DNA from: an uncultured Flavobacteriaceae bacterium
GTDB taxonomy: Bacteria > Bacteroidota > Bacteroidia > Flavobacteriales > Flavobacteriaceae
DNA length: 44,200 nt
Assembly: GCA_938084555.1 (NCBI GenBank)
Contig: CALKFR010000018.1
Span: 1-44,200 of the forward strand
Direction: 5' to 3'
The notes under the pieces were generated by a model. That model was not told where the DNA came from and made no database searches. It was given only the letters and a program-made list of their open reading frames with translations. Of this stretch, positions 1-7,408 are shown in pieces (within the stretch, counting starts at the first letter, position 1; each line of letters opens with the position of its first letter). Position numbers and translations under genes: made by a program.

Positions 1-603
1 AAAAGTTGACCAACCCGTAGGAATGGTAAAAATTGTAGTTGAAGGGAACTCATTACGCAATTGGTTGATCATTGTTTGATTGACAAGTACATTTACAAAG
101 TAATCGTAGAGTTCCTCTATAGTTTCATATCCAAATTCTTCTGCTCTTTCATCCCAAGAGGCAGGATAATCTATTACCGGTATGGCTATAAAAATCTTAA
201 TATTTGGATTGTTTTGTAATGCATAATTTATCCATTCACGTTGGCCCTCAAACGGATCAACTACATTATCAAAATCATAGCCAGAAGTCATCCCAAAATA
301 GTCTAGATTACCTTGGTCTAATGTGGCTTTAATTTCTTGATGAGCTGTGCTGTTTGAGTCGTTCCAAAAATTAATAGGTCTTCCATTGTCTCCACCCCTA
401 AAAACAAGTGTTGCATTATGTTCCTCAAAACCAGCATCTAAAGCTAACTCATTAAGATTGTTTGCATAGGGTTTGAAAAAACTGTTCCCAATAAGTAACA
501 TATTGTACCCTTGAGTTTCTTGTGGAAGTGTAATTTCATCATCGTTATTACATGATGATAACATAAAAGTTAAAGCAATCAGGAGTAGGGGTAAATTTTT
601 CAT
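1..603 (-). CDS. SGNH/GDSL-type hydrolase lipoprotein, 3' end beyond window
   Basis: Translated by eye from the ATG at 603 on the minus strand; 201 codons are open to the window edge, so the C-terminus, with the expected Asp-x-x-His block, is missing. A signal peptide ends in a lipobox with Cys18 followed by Asn-Asn-Asp-Asp-Glu, an acidic stretch like that reported to send lipoproteins to the cell surface in flavobacteria. Residues 37-45 read LLIGNSFFK, which resembles SGNH block I with Ser41 as nucleophile. Such proteins usually hydrolyse esters, often acetyl groups on carbohydrates. It is the last gene of a minus-strand run of secreted hydrolases, 44 bases after the previous stop. The substrate is unknown. 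The family call is fairly safe at block I but cannot be completed here. Confidence 0.7.
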   Translation of the reverse strand, partial: MKNLPLLLIALTFMLSSCNNDDEITLPQETQGYNMLLIGNSFFKPYANNLNELALDAGFEEHNATLVFRGGDNGRPINFWNDSNSTAHQEIKATLDQGNLDYFGMTSGYDFDNVVDPFEGQREWINYALQNNPNIKIFIAIPVIDYPASWDERAEEFGYETIEELYDYFVNVLVNQTMINQLRNEFPSTTIFTIPTGWSTF

Positions 604-647
604 TTTTCTATTGTTTTTATTCTTTGACTCTATAAAATCAAAATAGT

Positions 648-1331
648 TTAATTTATATATTTTTTTATAGCTTTTTCTAGAATGGGTTCCATAATTAAAT
701 ATCCATTTTTATTGGGGTGAATACCATCCTCACCAAGTTCTTTTTTAAGTCCATGGGAGTCATTTACCATAGCCGAATAATAATCTACATACGCTAATTT
801 ATTTTCATATGAGTATGATTGTAATAGTGCATTGAGTTTTCTAACTTTTTCTGCGGGCTTAATGCTTTGGCGCCAAGGAAAACGGTTAGCAGGAAGTACA
901 GAACATATAATAACGTTAATCTGATTTGCTTGTGCCAATTCTGCCATTGATATAATATTATTAGCAATCATTTCAATGGTTGAGGGGCCTGTATTTTCAG
1001 CAATATCATTTATTCCTGCCAACAGCACTACAGTTGATGGTTTTAAATGAATAACATCTTGTCTAAATCGTAATAACATTTGAGGAGTTGTTTGCCCACT
1101 AATACCTCTATTTACGTAGGGTTTATTTACAAAAAATTCAGGTCGAATACTTAACCAACCCTCTGTAATTGAATTCCCCATGAATACCACGCGATGTTCA
1201 TGGGCACTTGGTGGCATTAATTCAGAATTTTCTTGTTGAAAACGCTTTAAATTGGCCCAATCTTGACCATATGATAATCTAGTAAAAAGCATTAGGAAAA
1301 ATATGTTTATTATGATTTTGAATACTTTCAT
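648..1331 (-). CDS. Secreted SGNH/GDSL-family esterase
   Basis: 227-residue protein with a signal peptide (residues 1-22, ending YGQ). All SGNH blocks are visible: GNSITEGW with nucleophile Ser54, Gly78 in block II (RGISGQTT), GIND with Asn108 in block III, and DGIHPN with Asp202 and His205 completing the triad. The pattern resembles the PAF-acetylhydrolase-like and carbohydrate acetylesterase branch of the family. It should act in the periplasm or outside the cell, removing acyl groups from an unknown substrate. It lies between a small lipoprotein gene (78 bases upstream) and a second SGNH lipoprotein (44 bases downstream) on the same strand, so co-transcription is likely. Confidence 0.88.
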   Translation of the reverse strand: MKVFKIIINIFFLMLFTRLSYGQDWANLKRFQQENSELMPPSAHEHRVVFMGNSITEGWLSIRPEFFVNKPYVNRGISGQTTPQMLLRFRQDVIHLKPSTVVLLAGINDIAENTGPSTIEMIANNIISMAELAQANQINVIICSVLPANRFPWRQSIKPAEKVRKLNALLQSYSYENKLAYVDYYSAMVNDSHGLKKELGEDGIHPNKNGYLIMEPILEKAIKKYIN

Positions 1332-1409
1332 AATTTAATTAGTTCATCAATTTTAGAAAAATTCAATTCACAATTGAGTTGTAGATTTTTAAACTAATGT
1401 AGTAAATTT

Positions 1410-1838
1410 TTAATATTCGTAAATAACCTGCTCATTCCAACCGTAAATATTTAATGGTAATAAATCTTGTCCCTCTAATTGCAAAGGTATTAGGTTAAAT
1501 GAAACCGTTTTAATAAAATTGGCTTCACAGAGTTCTTCGTTTATTAATTCCATTTTTAAAGCTCTTTGATATGGGAAAGTTGTATAAAAAGAATCTACAC
1601 TAAATAAATGTTCCTTCCATAATTCTGTTCCACAGCCACTAGAACCAAAAGTAATTTCTATACAATCTTCGTTAATTTCAACTTTAGTTATTACATAATT
1701 TGAGTAAGAAACTGCACTAAAGTCTTCAGAAGAAATAATCTCAGATGAGACATTACATTTATTTTTAATAGTAGGCTCATCATTTGAATTACAACCAAAA
1801 ACAAATAAAAAGATAAAAAAAACACCTATTCTTTTCAT
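1410..1838 (-). CDS. Small lipoprotein of unknown function
   Basis: 142 residues. The N-terminus is a lipoprotein signal with lipid Cys16 followed by Asn-Ser-Asn-Asp-Glu, again acidic just after the Cys. The mature part is mostly beta-like with two further cysteines and a short Gly-Cys-Gly segment, and I do not recognise a domain. It begins only 8 bases after the stop of the T9SS esterase gene, so the two are very probably translated from one mRNA. Being placed among secreted esterases suggests an envelope accessory role, which is inference only. Confidence 0.7.
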   Translation of the reverse strand: MKRIGVFFIFLFVFGCNSNDEPTIKNKCNVSSEIISSEDFSAVSYSNYVITKVEINEDCIEITFGSSGCGTELWKEHLFSVDSFYTTFPYQRALKMELINEELCEANFIKTVSFNLIPLQLEGQDLLPLNIYGWNEQVIYEY

Positions 1839-1846
1839 GCTAGAAT

Positions 1847-2974
1847 TTAATTTGATTTTAGAACTTTATGAAATTGATTACCCACTTTTAAAAAGTAAAT
1901 ATTTGAGGGTAAATGAGATATGTCAATTTCATCGTTACTTGATGTAATTGTTCCAGTCATTAATTGCTTTCCTAGAGGAGAAAACAATTTATAATCAACT
2001 TGGTTAGAAAAATTCAATGACAAATTAATTTTAGATTGGGTCGGGTTTGGATAGATAGTCACTTGGTTATTTTCAAAGTCATCAGTTGATAACAGTCCAT
2101 TGATATCATATCTTGAAAAGAACAACCAGATTTCCATAGAGGCATCAATATCTTGGTTTGTTCCCCCTGTATTAATTACAGATCCTGGCCATGTATGACC
2201 TCCTCCAATAACTTTCATATGCTCAGTAGTAATTCCATTATCACCATCTTCATAAACACTATGTTCTATTGTACTTCCATCAGAAGGGTCTATATCTGGA
2301 AGTGTTGTAGTTGTTGGAGTTGATTCACAATTGTTATGATCTACCCAGTAAGAAATTATATCTGCTATGGGTATTGACAATGTATTTCCATTATAAAGAA
2401 CAACATCATCCTCAGTACCATGAATTTGCAATGCGGGTACGGGGCGTTGAGCATTACAATTATCAACAGAATCTTGGGTCATAGCACCAGTTACAGAGGC
2501 CACAGCTGCAATTTTTTCACTCAATTGACAGGCTAATAAAAAACTCATAAAACCACCATTAGACATTCCTGTTGCATAAACTCTATCTAAATCTATGGCA
2601 TATGAAGCTGCCAATTCATCGATTAAAGCTTCGGTAAAACCAACATCGTCGATGGTACTTGAAATCCCAGGAAACCCAACGTTCCAGAATTGATTTCCAA
2701 TAACTGTAGTTCCTTCAGGATGTACTAAAAGAAATCCTTCTGTATCTGCAATATCACGAAAATCACCGTAAAACATTTGTTGTGTTGCATTACTCCCAAA
2801 TCCATGAAAATTAAGGACTAAAGGTACATCTGAACTGCCATCATATAACTCTGGAATGTATAATATATAATCTCGCTGAATTCCGTCATGTGTAATTGAT
2901 GCATTAATGGTTTGTTGTGCAAAACCATAAAAAGTAGATCCCACAAGAAGAAGTAATATCGTTATCTTTTTCAT
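1847..2974 (-). CDS. T9SS-exported alpha/beta-hydrolase esterase (PHB depolymerase/LpqC-like)
   Basis: 375 residues. A signal peptide (1-19) precedes an alpha/beta-hydrolase resembling the polyhydroxybutyrate depolymerase / feruloyl-esterase-like family (COG3509 type). The oxyanion segment NFHGFGSNA is near residue 56, the nucleophile Ser138 is in GMSNGG, Asp189 or Asp190 is in HGTEDD, and His260 is in GGGHTWPG. From about residue 305 a C-terminal type IX secretion sorting domain follows (IYPNPTQSKINL, ending YFLKVGNQFHKVLK). The enzyme should be exported across the outer membrane to act on a polyester or feruloylated/acetylated polysaccharide; the sequence cannot tell which. It heads the hydrolase run, with a TAnnTTTG promoter element at 3012-3019. 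Confidence 0.9.
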   Translation of the reverse strand: MKKITILLLLVGSTFYGFAQQTINASITHDGIQRDYILYIPELYDGSSDVPLVLNFHGFGSNATQQMFYGDFRDIADTEGFLLVHPEGTTVIGNQFWNVGFPGISSTIDDVGFTEALIDELAASYAIDLDRVYATGMSNGGFMSFLLACQLSEKIAAVASVTGAMTQDSVDNCNAQRPVPALQIHGTEDDVVLYNGNTLSIPIADIISYWVDHNNCESTPTTTTLPDIDPSDGSTIEHSVYEDGDNGITTEHMKVIGGGHTWPGSVINTGGTNQDIDASMEIWLFFSRYDINGLLSTDDFENNQVTIYPNPTQSKINLSLNFSNQVDYKLFSPLGKQLMTGTITSSNDEIDISHLPSNIYFLKVGNQFHKVLKSN

Positions 2975-3011
2975 ATTTAAGTTTTATATATTCCGTTATT
3001 TCACTAAAATA

Positions 3012-3019
3012 CAAAGTTA
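3012..3019 (-). promoter_or_regulatory. Bacteroidetes -7 promoter element (TAACTTTG) for the esterase operon
   Basis: On the minus strand the bases read TAACTTTG, matching the TAnnTTTG consensus, 37 bases before the ATG of the T9SS esterase. No clear TTG box is seen about 20 bases further upstream, so only half of the promoter is recognisable. Confidence 0.45.
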
Positions 3020-3125
3020 CTATTAGATAGTCTTTATATATGTATTTATTAATTATAGAGAACTTGTTTTTTTATGATTATGGGCGAATAAAATCAATTA
3101 CTTATAGCCAATGTTATAATACGTT

Positions 3126-3596
3126 TTAATCAGATATTGTTATGATTTCAAATTTCCATCCTTTTTCTGTTTTATGATTTTTATTAAAATTTGGTGAGTT
3201 TGATCCAATGTAAATCATTACAGCTGCTGGAATAGTCAGCAAAAAACCTGATGAATCGACTAAAGCCCCAATTATAATGCTAAATCCAGCTGTTATAGCC
3301 CCATAGTATAACAGAAATCCAGATGTTAGGATGGATGATAAAAGTGGATTACGTTTTAATTCTTCAATATCAGTTAAATTAATAGGAACATTATCAATTA
3401 TAATGGTGCTATTATTTTCTACTTTAAATCTACCTTTAATTTTTCTTCCATCAGAAGTTATTAGTTTTATTCTCTTATTTTCTTTAATGATTTTTTCTTT
3501 GTTGGTATTTAAGTTTATGATTTTTAAAGCATTATTTTGCGACATAGCCACGTTTATAAAGAATAATCCAATAGTAAGTAATAATAATTTTTTCAT
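3126..3596 (-). CDS. Exported or membrane protein of unknown function
   Basis: 156 residues from the ATG at 3596, which begins a clear signal peptide (MKKLLLLTIGLFFINVAMSQ). The frame stays open upstream to 3710, but that extension has no signal character and the chosen start fits an exported protein. The mature part begins with a Lys-rich, small beta-like segment (about 30-75, with TSDGRKIKGRF) and then two hydrophobic stretches (about 88-135) that probably span a membrane, followed by a charged tail. I do not recognise the family. It stands alone between the esterase operon and the MATE exporter gene. Confidence 0.65.
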   Translation of the reverse strand: MKKLLLLTIGLFFINVAMSQNNALKIINLNTNKEKIIKENKRIKLITSDGRKIKGRFKVENNSTIIIDNVPINLTDIEELKRNPLLSSILTSGFLLYYGAITAGFSIIIGALVDSSGFLLTIPAAVMIYIGSNSPNFNKNHKTEKGWKFEIITISD

Positions 3597-3742
3597 AAAT
3601 AGTTGTTTTAAAAGGTGTAAATATATTAAAATGGTTGTGTAAAATTTGATACTGGGGTATCTACTATGATTAGTGAGGGATTTAAAAGTGAATAACTTTC
3701 GATTAAGCATTTAGCCAAAACTTTTGTTCTCGTTAATCTAAA

Positions 3743-3765
3743 AAAGACATACAAAATCTGTCTTT
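3743..3765 (-). terminator. Possible intrinsic terminator after the MATE gene
   Basis: Read on the minus strand, AAAGACA and TGTCTTT form a 7-bp stem with a 9-base loop followed by further T residues (TTTTTT). It lies about 115 bases beyond the stop of the MATE exporter gene. The stem is AT-rich and weak, so this is a modest call. Confidence 0.35.
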
Positions 3766-3878
3766 ATTTTTAAGATAAATAATAGTTATAAATATCAAGA
3801 ATTTTCTAATTTATTTCAATCCCTACAAATAGTGAAATTTATAGTTCCCTATATTTTGGGATGTGTTGTGACAAAAAG

Positions 3879-5216
3879 CTAGTTTAAATGCTTACGCACT
3901 TCACTACGAAGGAAGAGTAAAGTAACAAGTGTGGCTAAAACATCAGCTATTGGAAAAGAATACCAAACCCCATTTAAACCAAAGAATTTCGGCAACAGAT
4001 ACACTAAGGGAATTAAAAATATTCCTTGTTTTAGTAACGTTAGCAAGAGGGCAGGTAGGGCTTTACCCGCTGCCTGAAAGTAAGCAGAACCAATAAGCTG
4101 TGCTGTAATTACAGGAGAGGCTAAAAAAACATACAATAGTGCATTAGGCGTTTCTTTAATTAATGCTGCATCTGAGGTAAAAAGCCTGGCAATAGTCTCT
4201 GGAAAACAAATAATTCCTATAAAGATCAAGGTAGCTACAGTACTTCCGTATAGGATAGCCATCTTAATGGTTTCTTTAACTCTTTCATTATTTTGTGCGC
4301 CATAGTTAAATCCTGCAATGGGTAAAAATCCTTGAGTTACCCCTAAAACAGGAAACAAAGCAAACATCATTACTCTATTAATAATGCCATATACAGCAAT
4401 AGCATTTTCTCCTCCATAGGTAAATAGAGTAGTGTTTAAGACAATCATTAATACACTAATAGTTCCCTGCCTTGCAATAGTAACACCTCCCAATTGAACA
4501 ATTTCTTTAACAATAGTAAGGTTTAAAATAAAATTATGTGGCTTTATACTCAATTCACTTTTAGAGGAAAGAAAGAATCCAAAAATAAAAAGACCACAAG
4601 CAGCATAGGAAATGGAGGTCGCTAAACCAGCACCAAACATGCCTAGATCTAAAAATTTAATAAATATAAGATCTAATAGAATATTTGAAATTGCAGGTAT
4701 GATCATTGCATACATGGCAAATTTAGGTTTTCCTTCTGCTCTAATCACAGGGTTACCCATCATGGCAAATGCTAAAAAAGGAACACCATACAATACCACA
4801 TTAAAATAGCTTGTTGCGGGTACTAAAATTGCCCCATTAGCACCAAACAATAGTAAGAGAGGCTCGTAAAAAAGAATACCAATAAGCACAAATAAAACAG
4901 ACAATACTAAAGTTAAGAAAATTTGATTTCCAAAAGTTAAGTAAGCCTTGTCTATATTTTTAGCGCCTAATGCTCTAGAAATAATGGAACTTCCTCCAAT
5001 ACCAATTCCCATGCCTATAGATGATATTAAAAAAACAATAGGTAATACTACAGTAATTGCTGCAATGGCCATAGAACCAATCCATTGTCCAACAAAAATG
5101 GTATCTACAATCATATTTAAAGACATCACTAATATGCCAATAGAGGCTGGGATGGCTTGTTTAATAAGAAGTGTACTTATTTTTTGGGTTCCTAAGGTGT
5201 TGGCAGTATCTGTCAT
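3879..5216 (-). CDS. MATE family efflux transporter
   Basis: 445 residues with about twelve hydrophobic segments arranged as two repeated MatE halves (roughly 15-175 and 235-440). Motifs typical of the family are seen: the N-terminal QAIPASIGILVMSLNMIVDTIF segment, which leads into GIGIGGSSIISRALGAKN, and in the second half GVTQGFLPIAGFNYGAQN. Such inner-membrane proteins export drugs or metabolites in exchange for Na+ or H+. The length is normal for bacterial members. It is divergent from the thioesterase gene at 5320 and appears to be a single-gene unit; no adjacent regulator indicates a substrate. Confidence 0.93.
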   Translation of the reverse strand: MTDTANTLGTQKISTLLIKQAIPASIGILVMSLNMIVDTIFVGQWIGSMAIAAITVVLPIVFLISSIGMGIGIGGSSIISRALGAKNIDKAYLTFGNQIFLTLVLSVLFVLIGILFYEPLLLLFGANGAILVPATSYFNVVLYGVPFLAFAMMGNPVIRAEGKPKFAMYAMIIPAISNILLDLIFIKFLDLGMFGAGLATSISYAACGLFIFGFFLSSKSELSIKPHNFILNLTIVKEIVQLGGVTIARQGTISVLMIVLNTTLFTYGGENAIAVYGIINRVMMFALFPVLGVTQGFLPIAGFNYGAQNNERVKETIKMAILYGSTVATLIFIGIICFPETIARLFTSDAALIKETPNALLYVFLASPVITAQLIGSAYFQAAGKALPALLLTLLKQGIFLIPLVYLLPKFFGLNGVWYSFPIADVLATLVTLLFLRSEVRKHLN

Positions 5217-5307
5217 ATAAGAGTTGCAAATATCTACATATTAAAACAGCTTATTTTAGGCAAAAAAATATTTAGGGTTTAATTAACATTTCCGTAAAAT
5301 TTTCTGT

Positions 5308-5315
5308 TAAGTTTG
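5308..5315 (+). promoter_or_regulatory. -7 promoter element (TAAGTTTG) abutting the thioesterase start
   Basis: TAAGTTTG matches TAnnTTTG and ends only 4 bases before the ATG at 5320. If transcription starts the usual few bases after the element, the mRNA would begin at or next to the start codon, that is, leaderless. No convincing TTG box is seen upstream. Confidence 0.45.
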
Positions 5316-5319
5316 TTGC

Positions 5320-5709
5320 ATGACTGTTTTTGAAACAAAATACATAGTTAAACCGGCTCACATAGACGAGCTTCATCATGTAAATAATGTAGTGTATCTC
5401 CAATGGATTCAAGACATAGCAAATTTACATTGGACACAATTAAAAAAAGGGGTAGACACTTCTGCTTATGTTTGGGTAGTGATTAGACATGAAATAGATT
5501 ATGTTGGTCAAGCGCTATTAGGAGATACTATTACTGCTAAAACATGGGTAGGAAAAACAGGTGGAATACGATCTATTCGTTATGTAGAATTTTACAAAAA
5601 CAACAAGCCTATTGTAAAAGCCCAAACTACCTTTTGTTTGGTAAATGCAAAAACCTTTAAACCTACTCGAATAACTGATCAAATTTTAATGATGTTAGCC
5701 CCTAAATAA
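5320..5709 (+). CDS. Acyl-CoA thioesterase, hotdog fold (4HBT/YbgC-like)
   Basis: 129 residues, the usual size for a single hotdog domain. The N-terminal active-site block reads HIDELHHVNNVVYLQW (14-29), with Asp16, His20, Asn22 and Tyr26 matching the 4-hydroxybenzoyl-CoA thioesterase pattern. A central GDTITAKTWVGK strand follows at about 65-76. It should cleave acyl-CoA or acyl-ACP thioesters in the cytoplasm; chain length cannot be predicted. The DEAD-box helicase gene begins 34 bases later with its own promoter element, so any link between the two is positional. Confidence 0.88.
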   Translation: MTVFETKYIVKPAHIDELHHVNNVVYLQWIQDIANLHWTQLKKGVDTSAYVWVVIRHEIDYVGQALLGDTITAKTWVGKTGGIRSIRYVEFYKNNKPIVKAQTTFCLVNAKTFKPTRITDQILMMLAPK

Positions 5710-5712
5710 CTG

Positions 5713-5720
5713 TACCTTTG
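5713..5720 (+). promoter_or_regulatory. -7 promoter element (TACCTTTG) for the first DEAD-box helicase
   Basis: TACCTTTG matches TAnnTTTG and lies 23 bases before the helicase ATG at 5744. Identical bases are found before the second helicase gene at 12087-12094. Confidence 0.5.
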
Positions 5721-5743
5721 CTTTTCTGAAATTTAAGTTAATT

Positions 5744-6862
5744 ATGAGCACATTTGCTAGTTTAGGCGTAAAAATACCATTCATACAATCCATTAAAGAA
5801 TTAGGGATAAATACCCCTTCTGAAATTCAAGAAAAAACCATCCCAATTTTATTAGACAAAAGAACAGACTTTGTTGGGCTGGCTCAAACAGGAACTGGTA
5901 AAACAGCTGCTTTTGGTTTGCCAATTGTTCAGCAGATAAATTCAAAAAATACTGCTGTTCAGGCGTTAATATTATCACCTACAAGAGAGTTAGTACAACA
6001 AATTAAAAAACAACTTTTTAAATACACCAAGTATTATGAAGAAAAGGTGTTTGTAGAAGCCGTTTATGGTGGAGAAAAAATAGAGAAACAAATACATAAT
6101 TTACAGAGAACTACTCATATAATTGTGGCTACTCCAGGAAGATTAATAGATTTAATAGAGCGCGGAGAGGTTCATTTAAAAGAAATTACAACGCTAGTGT
6201 TAGATGAGGCCGACGAAATGTTAAGCATGGGGTTTAAACAAGATTTAAATAGAATTTTAAAATATACTTCAGGTCAAAGAAATACTTGGTTATTTTCTGC
6301 AACCATGCCAGAAGAAATTCAAAGAATTATAAAAACGTATATGGATGCCAATGCACCTCGTGTAGCAATAAATAGAAATGCTACAGTAAATTCTAATATT
6401 AGCCATCAATTTGTTAAAACTTCTATCAAAGAAAAAACAAATACCATTATTCGTTTTTTAGAATCTAAAGAGCACTCCCGTGGAATTATTTTTTGTAGAA
6501 CTAAAGCAGGTACTCAAAATTTAAACAAACTCCTCCAAGAAGAAGGTTTTTCTATTGGTGCCTTAGAAGGAGACATGCAACAAAAAGAGCGCGACAAAGT
6601 AATGCGTGCATTTAAGAACGAAAGTTTACAATATTTAATCTCTACAGATGTTTCTGCTAGAGGAATAGATATAAGAGATTTAGGATTTGTAATTCACCAT
6701 CAATTACCAGATCAATTAGACTATTACACACATAGAAGTGGTCGAACTGCAAGAGCAGGTAAAAAGGGAATTTCAATAGCTTTAATTCTTCCAAATGAAC
6801 TTCAGCGAATTCATGAAATAGAAAAAGAATTGAATATTAAATTTACAGAAACTAACTTCTAG
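5744..6862 (+). CDS. DEAD-box ATP-dependent RNA helicase, short form
   Basis: 372 residues consisting of little more than the two RecA-like domains. Motifs in order: Q-motif Gln29 (GINTPSEIQ), Walker A AQTGTGKT (47-54), PTREL (79-83), TPGR (130-133), DEAD (154-157), SAT (185-187), then in domain 2 STDVSARGIDI and HRSGRTARAG near the C-terminus. It lacks the long basic tail of CsdA or RhlE types. It should unwind short RNA duplexes in ribosome assembly or RNA turnover. Its stop abuts the convergent membrane-protein gene at 6863. The subfamily cannot be set by eye. Confidence 0.94.
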   Translation: MSTFASLGVKIPFIQSIKELGINTPSEIQEKTIPILLDKRTDFVGLAQTGTGKTAAFGLPIVQQINSKNTAVQALILSPTRELVQQIKKQLFKYTKYYEEKVFVEAVYGGEKIEKQIHNLQRTTHIIVATPGRLIDLIERGEVHLKEITTLVLDEADEMLSMGFKQDLNRILKYTSGQRNTWLFSATMPEEIQRIIKTYMDANAPRVAINRNATVNSNISHQFVKTSIKEKTNTIIRFLESKEHSRGIIFCRTKAGTQNLNKLLQEEGFSIGALEGDMQQKERDKVMRAFKNESLQYLISTDVSARGIDIRDLGFVIHHQLPDQLDYYTHRSGRTARAGKKGISIALILPNELQRIHEIEKELNIKFTETNF

Positions 6863-7297
6863 TTAAGACAACCACCTATGCTCAGTTGCTTTTTTTGAAT
6901 ACCAGATTAAATAGCCTCCAATAGCAATAATCATGAGCGGCATGAGCAGACCTAGTGGGCCGTAATTATCTGTATTTTCATCTAATAGCAGACCATAAGT
7001 CATCTGAGTAACAATTCCTAAAAATGATAGAATAAAGAAAGTTGAAGCAATTTTTTTTCTAAACAATAATAGAAAAGCACCTGAGCTTCCAGAAAACACT
7101 GCAATAGCAAATGCGGCTGTTACCCATGCAGGAACATCTTGATAAATAGCTTGTTGTTCTTTGGGCAAAGTGGCCAATATCTCATCGGTCATAAATGCTT
7201 GAGTTAAATAATTAAATACTCCCATTAGATTCCAAAAAAGTGCCATAGAACTAATAATCCAAAATAGATTACTAGGTTTTCTTAAGTAACTCACCAT
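6863..7297 (-). CDS. Small four-helix membrane protein of unknown function
   Basis: 144 residues with about four hydrophobic segments (roughly 10-32, 58-80, 82-103 and 113-132) and a short hydrophilic loop between the first two (MTDEILATLPKEQQAIYQDVP). Flavobacteria often encode such proteins without known function. It lies tail-to-tail with the DEAD-box gene with no bases between the stops. I see no catalytic motif. Confidence 0.7.
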   Translation of the reverse strand: MVSYLRKPSNLFWIISSMALFWNLMGVFNYLTQAFMTDEILATLPKEQQAIYQDVPAWVTAAFAIAVFSGSSGAFLLLFRKKIASTFFILSFLGIVTQMTYGLLLDENTDNYGPLGLLMPLMIIAIGGYLIWYSKKATEHRWLS

Positions 7298-7374
7298 GAT
7301 GTTAAAGTTTTAATAAATTCTTCTTTAAAATTAGACAAAAAATAATAAATCAAGTTATGACATCTTAAAAATGG

Positions 7375-7382
7375 TATTTTTG
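7375..7382 (+). promoter_or_regulatory. -7 promoter element (TATTTTTG) for the TonB-dependent receptor
   Basis: TATTTTTG matches TAnnTTTG, 26 bases before the ATG at 7409. No clear TTG box is visible upstream. Confidence 0.4.
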
Positions 7383-7408
7383 TTGCCTTAATAGTTAATT
7401 ATACCTCA

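Noticed and set aside
648-2974. Polysaccharide utilisation locus
   Set aside because: No SusC/SusD pair or glycoside hydrolase is seen in the window; the left neighbour is cut off.
3597-3710. Longer N-terminus for the small exported protein at 3126-3596
   Set aside because: The extension has no signal character, while the ATG at 3596 starts a classic signal peptide.
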